Shown here: in pieces, positions 1 to 9,083 of the stretch
How positions within the stretch are numbered: position 1 is the stretch's first letter
How the letters are laid out: the number at the start of each line of letters is the position of its first letter
From: Paracholeplasma vituli
Lineage (GTDB): Bacteria; Bacillota_I; Bacilli_A; Acholeplasmatales; UBA5453
Direction of reading: 5' to 3'
Assembly (NCBI RefSeq): GCF_025446935.1
Contig: NZ_JAOEGN010000009.1
Span: forward strand, 17,016-81,015
DNA length: 64,000 bases
Translations under genes and position numbers: made by a program
Notes under the pieces: model-generated
The model's database searches: none
What the model was told of the DNA's origin: nothing
The model's input: only the letters and a program-made list of their open reading frames with translations

Positions 1-2707
1 GCTCATTTAATGTTTTTTCAATCTCCAATGGATTTCCACCATCTAATGCTTTTCTAAACTTTTCGAATTTAGAATTCATGTAATTCGTATCAATAAGTCC
101 TGTGTTAATTTCAGTTAAGTATCCTTGTAGTTCATATGGAACATCATCTGATTTATTCTTTTCACTGAGAGGAAGTTCTTTGTATCTAAGTGCTAAGGTG
201 AGATAGTCATTTTCATTGAAGTAAATAGCACTGTCTTCTTTTATAATAAAATCAACTTCTTCAACATTACTCCATTGAAATCCTTGAATTTTCGCCGCTT
301 CTAGAGATTCATTGAACTGTCTAAAAAGTTTTGAAAACTTTGCTTTAGTTGCAATATCTTCAGGTAATCTAGCAAAATCAATGGTTTCATTCACCTTGAA
401 TAAACCCTCTATTTCCTTATAGACTGCGTTTAAGCGGTCGAGATTATCTTTTATCTTTGGTACGAACAATCCCAATGGTTTGTCCCCAGAATAAAGCTTA
501 ATCGCTGCTTCAATGTTCTTTTCCATTGTATGTGGTTTTCTGTAATACTTAATTGTTCCAAATGGTTTATCTGGTCCGAATAGGCGGTTAGTTCTGGAAA
601 ATGCTTGAATCACATGCTCATATTTAAGAACCTTATCCAAGTATAGTGTGTTAATCCATTTAGAATCAAATCCAGTGAGCATCTGATCAACTACTATTAG
701 CAAATCTATTTGTTTCTCGGGAGTTCTTTCAATACCTATGTACGGTTTTTTATGGGCAAGTCTTGCTGCTACATTTTTCTTGTATAAGTCCCAATTACCA
801 AGAGAGTAATTCATGCCATATCTAGCATTATAATCTTCCAATAATTCGACCAAACCATCTTCTTTAAATGCTGTTCCATCATTATTATCGATAGATGGAT
901 CAAACAAACAAGCAACTTTTATATAATTAGCTTGAGACTTGAAAAGTCTATAATATTGAATTGCTTCCTTGATGCTACTGGTTGCTAGTATTGAATGGAA
1001 TTTAGCATTTCTACTCAGTGTAATCCAATTGGATATGATGTCTTGGACAACCATCTGATGATGAATCTCATGATCATATTGAGAATTAGGAATATAGTCT
1101 TCTATGCCTCTAGTATAATTTCTATTTTCATCATAAAATCCCGCCATTGGTGTATCATTAATGAACTCATAATATTTATCACGCTTCGTTGTATCTGCAA
1201 GAGCATCAGCTTCACTAATTGCTTTAGCCTTTTCTAAAGCGACAATTTTCTTTAAGTCGATATCTTTAAATGTTAATATTTTATATGGATCAAACCCAAG
1301 AACATTCTTATCCCTGATACCATCTGCTATACTGTAGCGATGTAATTCGTTACCAAAAACATCGGCTGTAGTCGAATCATTTCTGACGTTTTCATCATGA
1401 ATTGGTGTTCCTGTAAAACCGAAGAAGATTGCATGAGGAAATGTAGTTTTAATTTGGTATAACATATCACCAAACACTGAACGATGTGCTTCATCTACGA
1501 TAAATACGATTCTTTTTGACTTCATCAATTCAATGTCTCTAGCCTTTAATCCATCATCTTCTTCGTTGATTCGGCTCATTTTTTGAATAGAGGTTACAAT
1601 TAATGTATTTGAAGGATCATTGCTTTTGAGTTTGGTGACCAATACATTGGTATTTTCAGTGGCTTGAACATCCTCGTTCTCGTTGGCAAAGTTTTTATAC
1701 TCAGTTAATGACTGTGTGCCAAGCTCAATTCTATCCACCAGGAAAATCACTTTATCAGCATCCTTTGATGATGATATCAATTGAGCCGACTTAAAACTGG
1801 TCATGGTTTTACCAGACCCTGTTGTATGCCATATGTACCCACCTAAATTATTCTTCGCTGTCCAATCTGTTTTAGATACTTTATCAGAAATCGCATATGC
1901 TGCATAATACTGATAACTTCTCATCACTTTAAGCAAGCCATCTGTATTATCAGCAACCGTATAGAAACCAATCAGTTGGTGAGCCATGGGTATGGAGAGT
2001 AATTTAGCTGTTACTTCTTTCCAATCATTGATTGGGTCATTGTTAAAGTTGGCCCAATGAAAATAGAAGTTAGGATTAAACTTATTGTCTTCTCCAGGGT
2101 TTGAAAAATACAATGTTTCTTCAGGTGTCATAGCAACAAATATCTGAATTAATGAAAATATCCCTCTGAATGCTCCTTCGCGGGCATACTTCTCGATTTG
2201 ATTAGCCGCTTGTGAGACCGGAATACCTGATTTTTTAAGTTCGATATGAATGACCGGCATACCATTAATTAATAGTAATAAATCGCCTCTTCTGTCATTC
2301 ATTAAACCCAATGTTTTAAACTTGGGTTGGCTGACAATTTGATATTTGCTAGAACCAGCAGCAATCTCCATACGGTCATAAATCTTTAAACTGATCTCTT
2401 TACCATAATGAAGTTTGTCGTTTGGATTATCTCTTTTGATCGAAACCGTCTTACCATTGATGAATCCATTCAACTTTAGTGGTGTTCTCAAAGACCTGAT
2501 TTGTTCAAGAATTTGTTGCATCTCAGAGTCTGTTAATGGTTGATTGTTAAGGCGATCTATTTCTCTATTATTTGTAAAAAGGATATTAGCCCAATTTTTT
2601 AATAAATCTTCCTCAGTTGGATTTTTGATAATTTCCTTTTCCCAGCCATATTGAGATAACACTGAAATGAGTTCTTTCTCAAAGTGTAATTCATTATCAT
2701 ATGTCAT
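1..2707 (-). CDS. hsdR: Type I restriction endonuclease subunit R (HsdR), C-terminus cut by window edge
   Basis: ATP-dependent motor and nuclease subunit of a type I restriction enzyme, acting in the cytoplasm with HsdM and HsdS. The open frame runs from ATG at 2707 to the left edge (902 codons) without a stop. Seen: an N-terminal PD-(D/E)XK nuclease with D142 (RRGDLL), E156 and K158 (IELKK), Walker A TGSGKT at about 296-301, and a DEAH box at 405-408 (VDEAHR), followed by the second helicase domain (DQMLTGFDSKW). RBS AAAGGATG lies upstream of the ATG. It starts 15 bases after the hsdS stop, so it is the last gene of the XRE-hsdM-hsdS-hsdR operon. Full-length family members are about 1000-1050 residues, so roughly 100-150 residues are missing only because the window ends. 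No internal stop or frameshift was seen. Confidence 0.95.
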   Translation of the reverse strand, partial: MTYDNELHFEKELISVLSQYGWEKEIIKNPTEEDLLKNWANILFTNNREIDRLNNQPLTDSEMQQILEQIRSLRTPLKLNGFINGKTVSIKRDNPNDKLHYGKEISLKIYDRMEIAAGSSKYQIVSQPKFKTLGLMNDRRGDLLLLINGMPVIHIELKKSGIPVSQAANQIEKYAREGAFRGIFSLIQIFVAMTPEETLYFSNPGEDNKFNPNFYFHWANFNNDPINDWKEVTAKLLSIPMAHQLIGFYTVADNTDGLLKVMRSYQYYAAYAISDKVSKTDWTAKNNLGGYIWHTTGSGKTMTSFKSAQLISSSKDADKVIFLVDRIELGTQSLTEYKNFANENEDVQATENTNVLVTKLKSNDPSNTLIVTSIQKMSRINEEDDGLKARDIELMKSKRIVFIVDEAHRSVFGDMLYQIKTTFPHAIFFGFTGTPIHDENVRNDSTTADVFGNELHRYSIADGIRDKNVLGFDPYKILTFKDIDLKKIVALEKAKAISEADALADTTKRDKYYEFINDTPMAGFYDENRNYTRGIEDYIPNSQYDHEIHHQMVVQDIISNWITLSRNAKFHSILATSSIKEAIQYYRLFKSQANYIKVACLFDPSIDNNDGTAFKEDGLVELLEDYNARYGMNYSLGNWDLYKKNVAARLAHKKPYIGIERTPEKQIDLLIVVDQMLTGFDSKWINTLYLDKVLKYEHVIQAFSRTNRLFGPDKPFGTIKYYRKPHTMEKNIEAAIKLYSGDKPLGLFVPKIKDNLDRLNAVYKEIEGLFKVNETIDFARLPEDIATKAKFSKLFRQFNESLEAAKIQGFQWSNVEEVDFIIKEDSAIYFNENDYLTLALRYKELPLSEKNKSDDVPYELQGYLTEINTGLIDTNYMNSKFEKFRKALDGGNPLEIEKTLNE

Positions 2708-2722
2708 ATGACTACATCCTTT

Positions 2723-3913
2723 CTAAACAAACATCTTTTGTAGTAGTGCTTTTTTTATGTTTTGGAGCATTTCATACTTACACTGATGAAGGGTGATAAG
2801 TGTGTTTAAATTATCTAGTACATTAGTAATGAGAACCTGTTCATTAAAAGAAGGCATCTCGATTTTCATGTCAGTAATCATCTCTAAACGTACTGAATCC
2901 ACAGAAGATTTAGCTGTCATCGACATAACTCGTTGATAAAAATGATTAGAAAAGTAATAGTAGAAATACTTTGCTGAAACTCCTTCAGCAAAATCAAACA
3001 TCCTATAAACACGCTGATGAAGGTCGTATTTTCCAGAAACATAATGATGTACTTTACCTGTACCTACCCCATCACCAACAGTGAGTACAGCTTCCTCATC
3101 ATATAGATATCTATTACTTCTTTCAATAATTGGTGAACGCACATAAAAAGGATAATTTCCTTCATCACTTCTGTCCTGTGTGTTACTCTTACCAGTTGAA
3201 ATTGAACAAACACTCATTACTTTACGCTGTTCCCAAGCGTCAGTAAATCCTTTAAAACGTATTTTAGGAACTAATTCACCATTTTTCGGAAACATTTTAT
3301 CAAGTAGAGCTTTCTTAGTATTGACCAACTTATCATACTTACGCTGATGAAGAGTGATAAGTTGGTCTATGCTATCAAAAAATGATCCAATTCTTTGTTG
3401 TTCATCAGAGTTTATAGTAGTGTTGAACATCATTTTCTTAAAATTACCAGTTGTTATTTGATTTATCGTTGCACCAAGATTTTTATCTATTTCACTTTGA
3501 AATTGTCTAGTGTCAAGTAATGATTTGATATATTTTGATTGACTTGCTCTTACTCCAGTCATAAATGCACCAATAACAGTATTAGGCATTTGTTGCTTTA
3601 CTAGAGCGTTTTTTCCAATCAGATTTTTAGAACCATTTCTTACAACAACAATAATATCACCTAATCTAACATTGTCGGAGTTCACTACACTAGGTTGAAC
3701 ATAAACATTGTCATTAAAAGTAATTTGTCCTTCCTGAACATTCGAGGATCTTAAAACAAGAGTTCCATGTTCATCAGTAATATCTAACGGAGAGTATGTT
3801 AACCCAGTATAAAAATCTACCAAGTCTCCAAATTCACACTGTTCCCAAGTATCAGTAAATCCCTTGAATCTTAATAAGGGTCTATTATTTGTGTTCTCCA
3901 TGTCAATCACCAT
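2723..3913 (-). CDS. hsdS: Type I restriction-modification specificity subunit (HsdS)
   Basis: DNA-recognition subunit of the type I enzyme. The 396-residue protein has the usual two-fold plan: target-recognition domain 1 (about 10-165), a helical spacer, TRD2 (about 220-345) and a second helical spacer. The repeats are visible: RFKGFTDTWEQ near residue 16 and RFKGFTDAWEQ near 220 open the two halves; LITLHQRKYDKL...KKALLDKMF and LITLHQCKYEML...KKALLQKMF end them. The ATG at 3913 overlaps the end of hsdM by 11 bases; an ATG at 3901 just after the hsdM stop is the alternative start (protein MENTNN...). Either way translation is coupled to hsdM. The recognition sequence cannot be predicted from sequence alone. 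Confidence 0.93.
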   Translation of the reverse strand: MVIDMENTNNRPLLRFKGFTDTWEQCEFGDLVDFYTGLTYSPLDITDEHGTLVLRSSNVQEGQITFNDNVYVQPSVVNSDNVRLGDIIVVVRNGSKNLIGKNALVKQQMPNTVIGAFMTGVRASQSKYIKSLLDTRQFQSEIDKNLGATINQITTGNFKKMMFNTTINSDEQQRIGSFFDSIDQLITLHQRKYDKLVNTKKALLDKMFPKNGELVPKIRFKGFTDAWEQRKVMSVCSISTGKSNTQDRSDEGNYPFYVRSPIIERSNRYLYDEEAVLTVGDGVGTGKVHHYVSGKYDLHQRVYRMFDFAEGVSAKYFYYYFSNHFYQRVMSMTAKSSVDSVRLEMITDMKIEMPSFNEQVLITNVLDNLNTLITLHQCKYEMLQNIKKALLQKMFV

Positions 3914-6470
3914 GTAATAGTGATCTTAATTCACTTAAACCTTTCATATCAAAATCATCACCTTCAAGATCGTCAATTAGTGACAATAACATGTTTTGAT
4001 TTTGCTTGATTCCACTAGTAATTTCTGAGAATGTAGTTAAGTATTTATCATTAAGCATTTTGACCTTTGTTGATATGTAATTAATGATTTCGTTGGGCAA
4101 TTTGCTGATTGATTCAACAATTGGTGTTATCCATTTATGTTTTAGTAAATCAAGTGCTTGATTATTGGTTAATGACTCTATCGTTAGTTTGGTTTTTTGA
4201 TCAAGTTCATCTCTTTCATTATTGATTTCTCGTTTTAGAGTCTTTTCCTTATTATTCAAATCAACATATTTAATTAGTCTTGCTTTAAATGATTCTTCAT
4301 CGGATGGATTATCATCTAACTCTTTGATCAAGTTTTTCACTTTTTTGCTATCAAATGAATCTCCATCATCTACAAACGATAATTCTTTTTCTTCTTCAGA
4401 TAATGATTCTATTATTTCTTGTTGTGCAGAAACGATTTCGTTTAATCTATTTTCCTTCGTTGAAAGACTACTTAATTCATTGAAAAGTATTTTCGTCTGT
4501 ACCAATGTAAAAGGAATCACTCTCCCCACATAACCATCTTGAATTTCTATTTCCTTATTGTCTTTTTTCTTGATAATCATGTTTGGATCTACTTTTTTAA
4601 CAGCGTCAAAACCCTCTGACTGAATGATTTCTAGATCAATAGATATCTTTACCCATTCATCTGCAAGTGCTTGGTATGCTTTATACTTATCAAGTAGATC
4701 AAGTGGCTCTATTCTCTCAAAAATCTCTTTACTGATTTCTTGTTGTTCCATAGGTATATTAAGAGACATCATGTTATTGATCAGTCTATTCTCCATAAAC
4801 AGATTAAAATCCCCAAAATGACTGTTGAATGATTTTAAAAAGGACTTGACCTCTTGGTTATTTAGAATGATTTTTTTAATGTCAGCATCCTTAATTGATA
4901 CATATGATTCATTGATGTCATCAAAAAGCTCTCTCTTAAGTGATGGAAATGCCTTCCAATACTTTTCTAAGCTGTCTATTTCAGACTCGGGAATGCCACC
5001 AAACATTAATGAGTAGATATCCCATGGTTCTGATGGTTCTGAGGAATCCACATATCTTGGAATGTTTAAGTTATAATCATTCTTACGAATTTCTTCGATA
5101 CTTACAACTCGTGAGAACTTATCTATTGATTCTCGATGAATAACTGCATCTGTAATTTTCTTAATGTCAGAAGCTCGTAATTGGTTTTTATTCCCAACTT
5201 TAGTGAAGCCTTTAGAAGCATCAATAATCAATACATCATTGGATTTTTTACTTGTTCTTTTCAAAACCATGATGATGGTAGGAATACCTGTCCCAAAGAA
5301 GATATTAGCTGGTAACCCAATTATCGCATCGATATGATTCTTCTCAATTAAGTTCTTTCTAATTTCACCTTCTTCACCACCTCTAAACAATACGCCGTGC
5401 GGTAAAACAATGGTCATGATACCATCAGGTTTAATATGAAACAAATCGTGTAATAAAAAAGCGTAATCTGCTTTTGATTTAGGTGCTAAACCAAATTCTG
5501 CATATCTAGGATCGGACTCTTTATGGTCTCTATTCCAGTTTTGTGAATAAGGCGGATTAGATACGACTGCATCTACATACAGTGGGTCATAAGTACCTTG
5601 GGGATCTGTTTCATCAAAATAAGGCCAGTCATTTTCTAGAGTATCTGCGTTTCGTGTAACAATATTATCTGGCAAAATACCACGCATGACTAAGTTCATA
5701 CGTGTAAGGTTGTACGTATTTTCTTTTAATTCTTGTGCATAATACTTAATGTTGTTTTTATTGGTCATATGCTTAGCTATAGAATGACCAATATTGATTA
5801 ATAAAGATCCCGATCCACTGGTTGGGTCATATATTTTAATCTCTTCTTTATCTTTAAGATGATCTGCGACTATCTCAGACATTAACAGGGATACTTCATG
5901 AGGTGTATAGAATTCACCAGCTTTTTTACCTGCATTGACAGCAAAATTACTAATCAAATATTCATAGATAAAACCTAATATGTCATAATCTTGTTTACCA
6001 TTCATAGGTATGATATTTAAGAGTTGAATTAAATCTCTAATGGCTTTTGTTTGTTCAGCTGCTGAACCACCCAATTTATTCAAACCAGTTTCAAGTGTGT
6101 TAAATACTTTTTCGAATACCTTTTTGTGTGATGCATTAATCAACCGACTGAATGCACTTAACCCATCTCTTACATCACTCACATCAAAATCTTGTCCTTT
6201 TTCGATCCAAGTAGAAAATAGGTCCTTATATGAAATAAAATACCCAACGTTATTTTGAATGAATTTTACAGATTCAATATCTTCGTCTGTAAGTTGTTGG
6301 ATATCGTCCTCACTATATCCTTTTTCCTTAAGAAACTTAATCTCTTTGTCTGATAAAAACTTGTAAAACATGAATCCCAAAATATAGTCTTTATAATCAC
6401 CTGCATCGATCTTGGAACGCATTTTGTTAGCTGTTTCCCAAATTTTTGATGCCAATTGTTGTTTATTCAT
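3903..6470 (-). CDS. hsdM: Type I restriction-modification methyltransferase (HsdM), long form
   Basis: N6-adenine DNA methyltransferase subunit. Seen: HsdM N-terminal helical domain (1-150), SAM-binding motif DPTSGSG at about 215-221 and catalytic NPPY at about 305-308 (SNPPYSQNW). At 855 residues it is much longer than the common 500-550 residue HsdM. Residues about 500-855 form a charged, helix-rich extension with predicted coiled coil (for example 670-760), which fits long Firmicute HsdM proteins rather than a fusion to another enzyme. Its RBS (AGGAGA) lies in the last codons of the upstream XRE gene and the ATG follows that stop by 4 bases. Co-transcribed with hsdS (overlap) and hsdR. 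Confidence 0.94.
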   Translation of the reverse strand: MNKQQLASKIWETANKMRSKIDAGDYKDYILGFMFYKFLSDKEIKFLKEKGYSEDDIQQLTDEDIESVKFIQNNVGYFISYKDLFSTWIEKGQDFDVSDVRDGLSAFSRLINASHKKVFEKVFNTLETGLNKLGGSAAEQTKAIRDLIQLLNIIPMNGKQDYDILGFIYEYLISNFAVNAGKKAGEFYTPHEVSLLMSEIVADHLKDKEEIKIYDPTSGSGSLLINIGHSIAKHMTNKNNIKYYAQELKENTYNLTRMNLVMRGILPDNIVTRNADTLENDWPYFDETDPQGTYDPLYVDAVVSNPPYSQNWNRDHKESDPRYAEFGLAPKSKADYAFLLHDLFHIKPDGIMTIVLPHGVLFRGGEEGEIRKNLIEKNHIDAIIGLPANIFFGTGIPTIIMVLKRTSKKSNDVLIIDASKGFTKVGNKNQLRASDIKKITDAVIHRESIDKFSRVVSIEEIRKNDYNLNIPRYVDSSEPSEPWDIYSLMFGGIPESEIDSLEKYWKAFPSLKRELFDDINESYVSIKDADIKKIILNNQEVKSFLKSFNSHFGDFNLFMENRLINNMMSLNIPMEQQEISKEIFERIEPLDLLDKYKAYQALADEWVKISIDLEIIQSEGFDAVKKVDPNMIIKKKDNKEIEIQDGYVGRVIPFTLVQTKILFNELSSLSTKENRLNEIVSAQQEIIESLSEEEKELSFVDDGDSFDSKKVKNLIKELDDNPSDEESFKARLIKYVDLNNKEKTLKREINNERDELDQKTKLTIESLTNNQALDLLKHKWITPIVESISKLPNEIINYISTKVKMLNDKYLTTFSEITSGIKQNQNMLLSLIDDLEGDDFDMKGLSELRSLLHGD

Positions 6471-6474
6471 CTTG

Positions 6475-6660
6475 TCATTCTCCTATGCCGTTTTCTTTAA
6501 ATAATTGTGCCAGTTTTCTTTTTTCTTTCATAGTTGGTTCAAACTTACCGTTTTCCCACCTATTTACAGTTATAAAAGATACACTTAAAAGGACAGATAA
6601 TTCTTTTTGTGTAATTAACATAACCTCTCTTAGTTTTTTTATTCTTTGAGCGTAAGTCAT
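6475..6660 (-). CDS. Small XRE-family HTH regulator heading the type I R-M operon
   Basis: DNA-binding protein of about 61 residues that is essentially one Cro/C1-type helix-turn-helix (QKELSVLLSVSFITVNRWENGK). An in-frame ATG at 6681 exists, but AAGGGAG lies 9 bases before the ATG at 6660 and nothing comparable precedes 6681, so 6660 is chosen. The gene is first in the operon, 4 bases before hsdM, a position typical of control proteins that set restriction-modification levels. An inverted repeat at 6685-6701 overlaps a TATAAT-like -10 and could be its operator. The regulatory role is inferred from family and position. Confidence 0.8.
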   Translation of the reverse strand: MTYAQRIKKLREVMLITQKELSVLLSVSFITVNRWENGKFEPTMKEKRKLAQLFKENGIGE

Positions 6661-6684
6661 ATAATCGAACTCCCTTAACATCTT

Positions 6685-6701
6685 GTTATCACTATTATAA
6701 C
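6685..6701 (-). promoter_or_regulatory. Candidate -10 and operator upstream of the XRE-hsd operon
   Basis: The plus strand reads GTTATCACTATTATAAC: arms GTTAT/ATAAC flank 7 bases, and on the minus strand TATAAT lies inside it. A hairpin-like palindrome over a -10, directly before a small XRE gene, suggests autoregulation. No good -35 was seen, so the promoter call is weak. Confidence 0.35.
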
Positions 6702-6995
6702 ATCTTATATAAAGATTATGAGCGCTGATTTAATTAATCTTTACCACATTTTCTAGCTTATCCATTTCTATCTAAACACATAACTTCACAAAAAAAAGAC
6801 CAATTATCAATCGATAATAAGTCTTAAACTCAATATATTTACCATTTAAATACGTGAACATTAGAGAAATATTACACTTTGTATAACATTTTTCCACTAA
6901 TTAGTTTAATTTATCGTATCTATTCAAAATCAGTTCAACTAAGTATAATATACTCATTGAAACTGCTTATAAAGGATTAAAAAACAGTATCAAAT
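6702..6995. other. Intergenic, AT-rich, between hsd promoter and hamB end
   Basis: No ORF with a ribosome site was seen on either strand. The stretch holds the hamB-side terminator at 6790-6825 and the upstream side of the hsd promoter. Confidence 0.6.
6790..6825 (-). terminator. Rho-independent terminator downstream of hamAB
   Basis: Hairpin with outer arms AAGAC (6796-6800) and GTCTT (6821-6825) and inner arms TTATC/GATAA around an AATC loop. On the minus strand it is followed by a run of eight T (6790-6797). It lies about 170 bases after the hamB stop and separates the Hachiman-like operon from the R-M operon. Confidence 0.7.
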
Positions 6996-9083
6996 CTAAG
7001 CTTTTGTTAGATTATTAATGACATATCTAGATAAGAACGATATACCGGAAAAGTATTTATTCTTATAAATATTTAATAATTCTCTCAATTCTTTTACGTC
7101 ATTAAAAGTTGAACCTATGTATCGAACTATATGATCAATATCTCTTTCGTAAATTCCTATATTTTGCATCATCTTTTTTTGAATCGAGTTCACAAAGAAA
7201 ATATTCTCAATTTTATGAATAAGTTGTTTTTCATAACATTCTATCTCTACTTCTGAAAAATTGGATTTCTCCATGAAAAATTTAATAATCTGGGCATGAT
7301 TATAAAATTGATGTTCTATTTGACCCGATTTCAGTTTGATTATTATCCCAATTAAATCGTTTAATTCTACATAAGGGAAGTATGGCTTAACTCTTTCAAC
7401 TATCTGCTTAATCGTAAATCTTCGTGGATCTATAATGTTTGAGATTAAGTTTGTTCTTAATTTATCATCGTAACTAATTTGTGTTTCACTGATTCGATAA
7501 GTTTCTAATAATAACCCTGAATACCCAGAATAATCATCATTCATTAACTTTTTAATGTTTATTTTAATGTTCATTTTCGCAACATCAAACCATTCTAGCA
7601 TTTTTTTACATGTCTCAAATCGAACTCTCGAACCCACCCGTTCTTTGTATTCTTCATGGTTTGTTCTAAGTTTTCCAAAAAATTCATTAATATCCTCATC
7701 ATTTGAAACATCACCGATTTGAATACTAACATCTTTTGTATTTTCTGTAATTTCAAACAATATTGAAACATTTGAATCTTCTTGAAGATATTCGGGGTCA
7801 TCTTTGCTTTTTATATAATAAGCAATTCCAATAAGGTGCTTATTAAGTCTCCCTGTCCTTCCGACAAGATTATAAAAATCAAATGCTGTAAAAAAGTCCT
7901 TTCTTTTATCAGAAAGTCTTGATGGTCTTGTAATTATAATATTCTTTGCTGATGTATTTACACCTTCTAGTAAAGTTGAAGTACACAATAGTTTGTTAAG
8001 ATCGCTTTCTTCATCTTCATAATAATCTAATTGTATCATTCTAATGCCTAATGGTAATTGACCGTTGTGCACAAGGTAACCTCTCTCAATTGCTTTTATG
8101 ATATACCAATCTTCATGAATTTCATCCTTTGCCCAATCTATAAATTCATACATCTCTTTAGGAATATTATCAACTTTGCTTTTTGTTGAAACAATTTTTG
8201 TTATGTATTTTTTTATTGACGCTGGTGTAGGAAAATATACTAGTGTTTTTTCGTCTACTGGTATTTTAGTTTCCAATAAATCGTCGCATGCAGTATGTCT
8301 ATCTTTCTCTCTACTCACTATGATCTTTTCAATTTTATTCACTACTGGTGAATAGTTACTTTTTAAAAATTTAGGTTTTTTTTCAAGTAGATTTAAGTTT
8401 AAAATGTTACTAATAAATGGGGCTAATAGAACATATTTTTTTGAGATTTTGGATAAATGGTAATATGCTAGGTTTAGAATTAAGACCCTGTCATCAGACT
8501 CATCAATCTTCAGCTTATAAACCTCATCAATTACTAAAAAATCAATATTATCAAAAATTTTATAGTCATTTTCAGCTACAACTTTGTCGTGTGTTAAAAT
8601 GAACAAAGTCTTGTGACTCGAATCAATCACCATTTCCTTCTCAATATTAGTGTATACCTTGTATTCTAAAAATGATTTTTTATAGTTTTTAAGAAACTTT
8701 TTCATATATTCATCTGTTAATGCTAGTGTCGGGACAATCAATACTACGGTATGAGGCTGTTTTCTAGCGATATACTCAAATATGCAGTAAGTCTTTCCAA
8801 AACTAGTAGGTGCACTAACAATGAGAGAGTCATATTCATCAATCATTTTGAGTATTTTGGTTTGCTCTGGATGTAGTGATATATCAGTGTTAATTTTTGA
8901 TAGTGTAAATGAATTATATATTGATGATTCAATTGTGTAGTGCTGACTATACACAGTCAATCCTAAAGAATACAATTGATCAGCATATTGAATTTTTGAT
9001 TCTGTCAAGTCTGACGATGCATCCATTTTCTCTATTAAAGCATCTCTAACTTCTTTCAAGTTATAATGTGATTTCTGATTCAT
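6996..9083 (-). CDS. hamB: HamB-like superfamily 2 helicase (Hachiman-type defence)
   Basis: DExD/H helicase of about 695 residues. Seen: Walker A APTSFGKT (about 91-98), motif II IDEVY (about 185-189) in place of DEAH, CTSTLLEGVNTSAKNIII (motif V region) and GRTGR (about 408-412, motif VI), then a helical C-terminal half without a recognised nuclease. In Hachiman systems HamB is the DNA-surveying helicase that restrains and releases the HamA nuclease. The frame overlaps hamA by about 20-30 bases, so the pair is translationally coupled. ATG 9083 is preferred over ATG 9089 because AAGGTG lies 7 bases before 9083 but only 1 base before 9089. Known from family: defence helicase. Inferred: Hachiman identity, from partner and order. 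Confidence 0.8.
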   Translation of the reverse strand: MNQKSHYNLKEVRDALIEKMDASSDLTESKIQYADQLYSLGLTVYSQHYTIESSIYNSFTLSKINTDISLHPEQTKILKMIDEYDSLIVSAPTSFGKTYCIFEYIARKQPHTVVLIVPTLALTDEYMKKFLKNYKKSFLEYKVYTNIEKEMVIDSSHKTLFILTHDKVVAENDYKIFDNIDFLVIDEVYKLKIDESDDRVLILNLAYYHLSKISKKYVLLAPFISNILNLNLLEKKPKFLKSNYSPVVNKIEKIIVSREKDRHTACDDLLETKIPVDEKTLVYFPTPASIKKYITKIVSTKSKVDNIPKEMYEFIDWAKDEIHEDWYIIKAIERGYLVHNGQLPLGIRMIQLDYYEDEESDLNKLLCTSTLLEGVNTSAKNIIITRPSRLSDKRKDFFTAFDFYNLVGRTGRLNKHLIGIAYYIKSKDDPEYLQEDSNVSILFEITENTKDVSIQIGDVSNDEDINEFFGKLRTNHEEYKERVGSRVRFETCKKMLEWFDVAKMNIKINIKKLMNDDYSGYSGLLLETYRISETQISYDDKLRTNLISNIIDPRRFTIKQIVERVKPYFPYVELNDLIGIIIKLKSGQIEHQFYNHAQIIKFFMEKSNFSEVEIECYEKQLIHKIENIFFVNSIQKKMMQNIGIYERDIDHIVRYIGSTFNDVKELRELLNIYKNKYFSGISFLSRYVINNLTKA

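Noticed and set aside
995..1237. 80-residue plus-strand frame inside hsdR
   Set aside because: It is the antisense shadow of hsdR; no RBS or family.
4222..6649. Plus-strand frames opposite hsdM and the XRE gene
   Set aside because: Ser/Leu-rich antisense frames that follow hsdM codons. Not genes.
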